A stretch of 51,033 nucleotides of DNA from an uncultured Ilumatobacter sp. (lineage in GTDB: Bacteria > Actinomycetota > Acidimicrobiia > Acidimicrobiales > Ilumatobacteraceae), in the NCBI GenBank assembly GCA_937919625.1, contig CALFRK010000090.1:1-51033 (forward strand). Reading direction: 5' to 3'. The notes below the pieces were generated by a model that did no database searches, was not told the DNA's origin, and saw only the letters and a program-made list of their open reading frames with translations. The translations under genes were made by a program, and so were the position numbers. Shown here piece after piece: positions 50,770 through 51,033 of this stretch; position 1 is the first letter of the stretch; each line of letters begins with the position of its first letter.

Positions 50770-51033
50770 AAATCCAAGCCCTCGGCCGATTAGTACCGGT
50801 CGGCTGAATGTGTTACCACACTTACACCTCCGGCCTATCAACGTGGTGGTCTTGCCACGGGCCTTACTACCTTAACGGTATGGGAACACTCATCTTCGAA
50901 CGGGTTTCCCACTTAGATGCTTTCAGCGGTTATCCCTTCCGGAGGTGGCTAATCTGCAATGCCCTTGGCAGGACAACAGACACACCAGAGCTCCGTCCGT
51001 CCCGGTCCTCTCGTACTAGGGACAGCCTTCCTC
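50770..51033 (-). rRNA. 23S ribosomal RNA, 3' end (partial)
   Basis: Minus-strand 3' portion of 23S rRNA running off the window end. Read from the plus strand it includes GGCCGATTAGTACCGGTC, CACCTCCGGCCTATCAACG, TTAGATGCTTTCAGCGG and CCTCTCGTACTAGGGACAG, all conserved reverse-complement 23S landmarks. The exact 3' end is uncertain by a few bases. Confidence 0.95.

Overview
This is about 51 kb of GC-rich, very densely coded DNA from an actinobacterial chromosome. A complete Pup-proteasome gene set, a nickel superoxide dismutase with its maturation protease, frequent GTG starts and many 4-base ATGA/GTGA stop-start overlaps all point to Actinomycetota. A marine Acidimicrobiia (Ilumatobacter-like) origin is my best guess, but it is an inference from gene content only. 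No gap between genes exceeds about 150 bases outside the insertion element. There is no CRISPR array, prophage or tRNA gene that I can see.

Layout. (1) 0.1-13.1 kb: a glycerophosphodiesterase, then the Pup-proteasome region on the minus strand. In transcription order this is mpa (with a small membrane protein coupled to it), an acyl-CoA dehydrogenase, dop, pup, prcB, prcA, the three 5-oxoprolinase genes pxpA-pxpB-pxpC, pafA and signal peptidase I. A luciferase-like oxidoreductase points the other way inside the block. (2) 13.2-15.1 kb: plus-strand ferredoxin and selO. (3) 15.1-23.8 kb: one long minus-strand run of tightly overlapping genes: a CoA ligase, two tandem PBP4-type carboxypeptidases, a LON-domain protein, three small proteins, a ubiquitin-like sulfur carrier, a TtuA-type tRNA thiolase and TrmI. 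(4) 23.8-26.9 kb: a TetR regulator divergent from a fatty-acid desaturase, the divergent sodN/sodX pair, and a methyltransferase. (5) 26.9-30.5 kb: a small unknown protein, transketolase and transaldolase. (6) 30.5-32.1 kb: a TnpB-only insertion element with perfect 33-bp terminal inverted repeats, flanked by 10-bp direct repeats, placed exactly at the transaldolase stop codon. (7) 32.2-40.6 kb: a SLC13 transporter with a histidine kinase and response regulator, an M14 carboxypeptidase, a membrane-anchored molybdopterin oxidoreductase and a LOG-family protein. (8) 40.7-50.5 kb: glycolate oxidase genes split into glcF and glcDE, an aldehyde dehydrogenase, an APH-family kinase-like protein, rarA, a NUDIX hydrolase and a TPR protein with a Gly/Arg/Ser-rich tail. 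(9) 50.6-51.0 kb: 5S and the 3' end of 23S rRNA on the minus strand.

How they fit together. Dop deamidates the C-terminal Gln of Pup, PafA attaches Pup to substrate lysines, Mpa unfolds the conjugates and PrcAB degrades them; every core part is present and looks intact. The pxpABC genes inside this block suggest recycling of 5-oxoproline made during peptide turnover. The TrmI, TtuA and sulfur-carrier genes form a coherent T-loop tRNA modification module (m1A58 and s2U/T54). The most unusual items are the TnpB element, the Tyr-for-Pro change in the nickel hook of SodN, a histidine kinase whose receiver domain has lost its phosphoacceptor Asp, and the 5-oxoprolinase/proteasome linkage.
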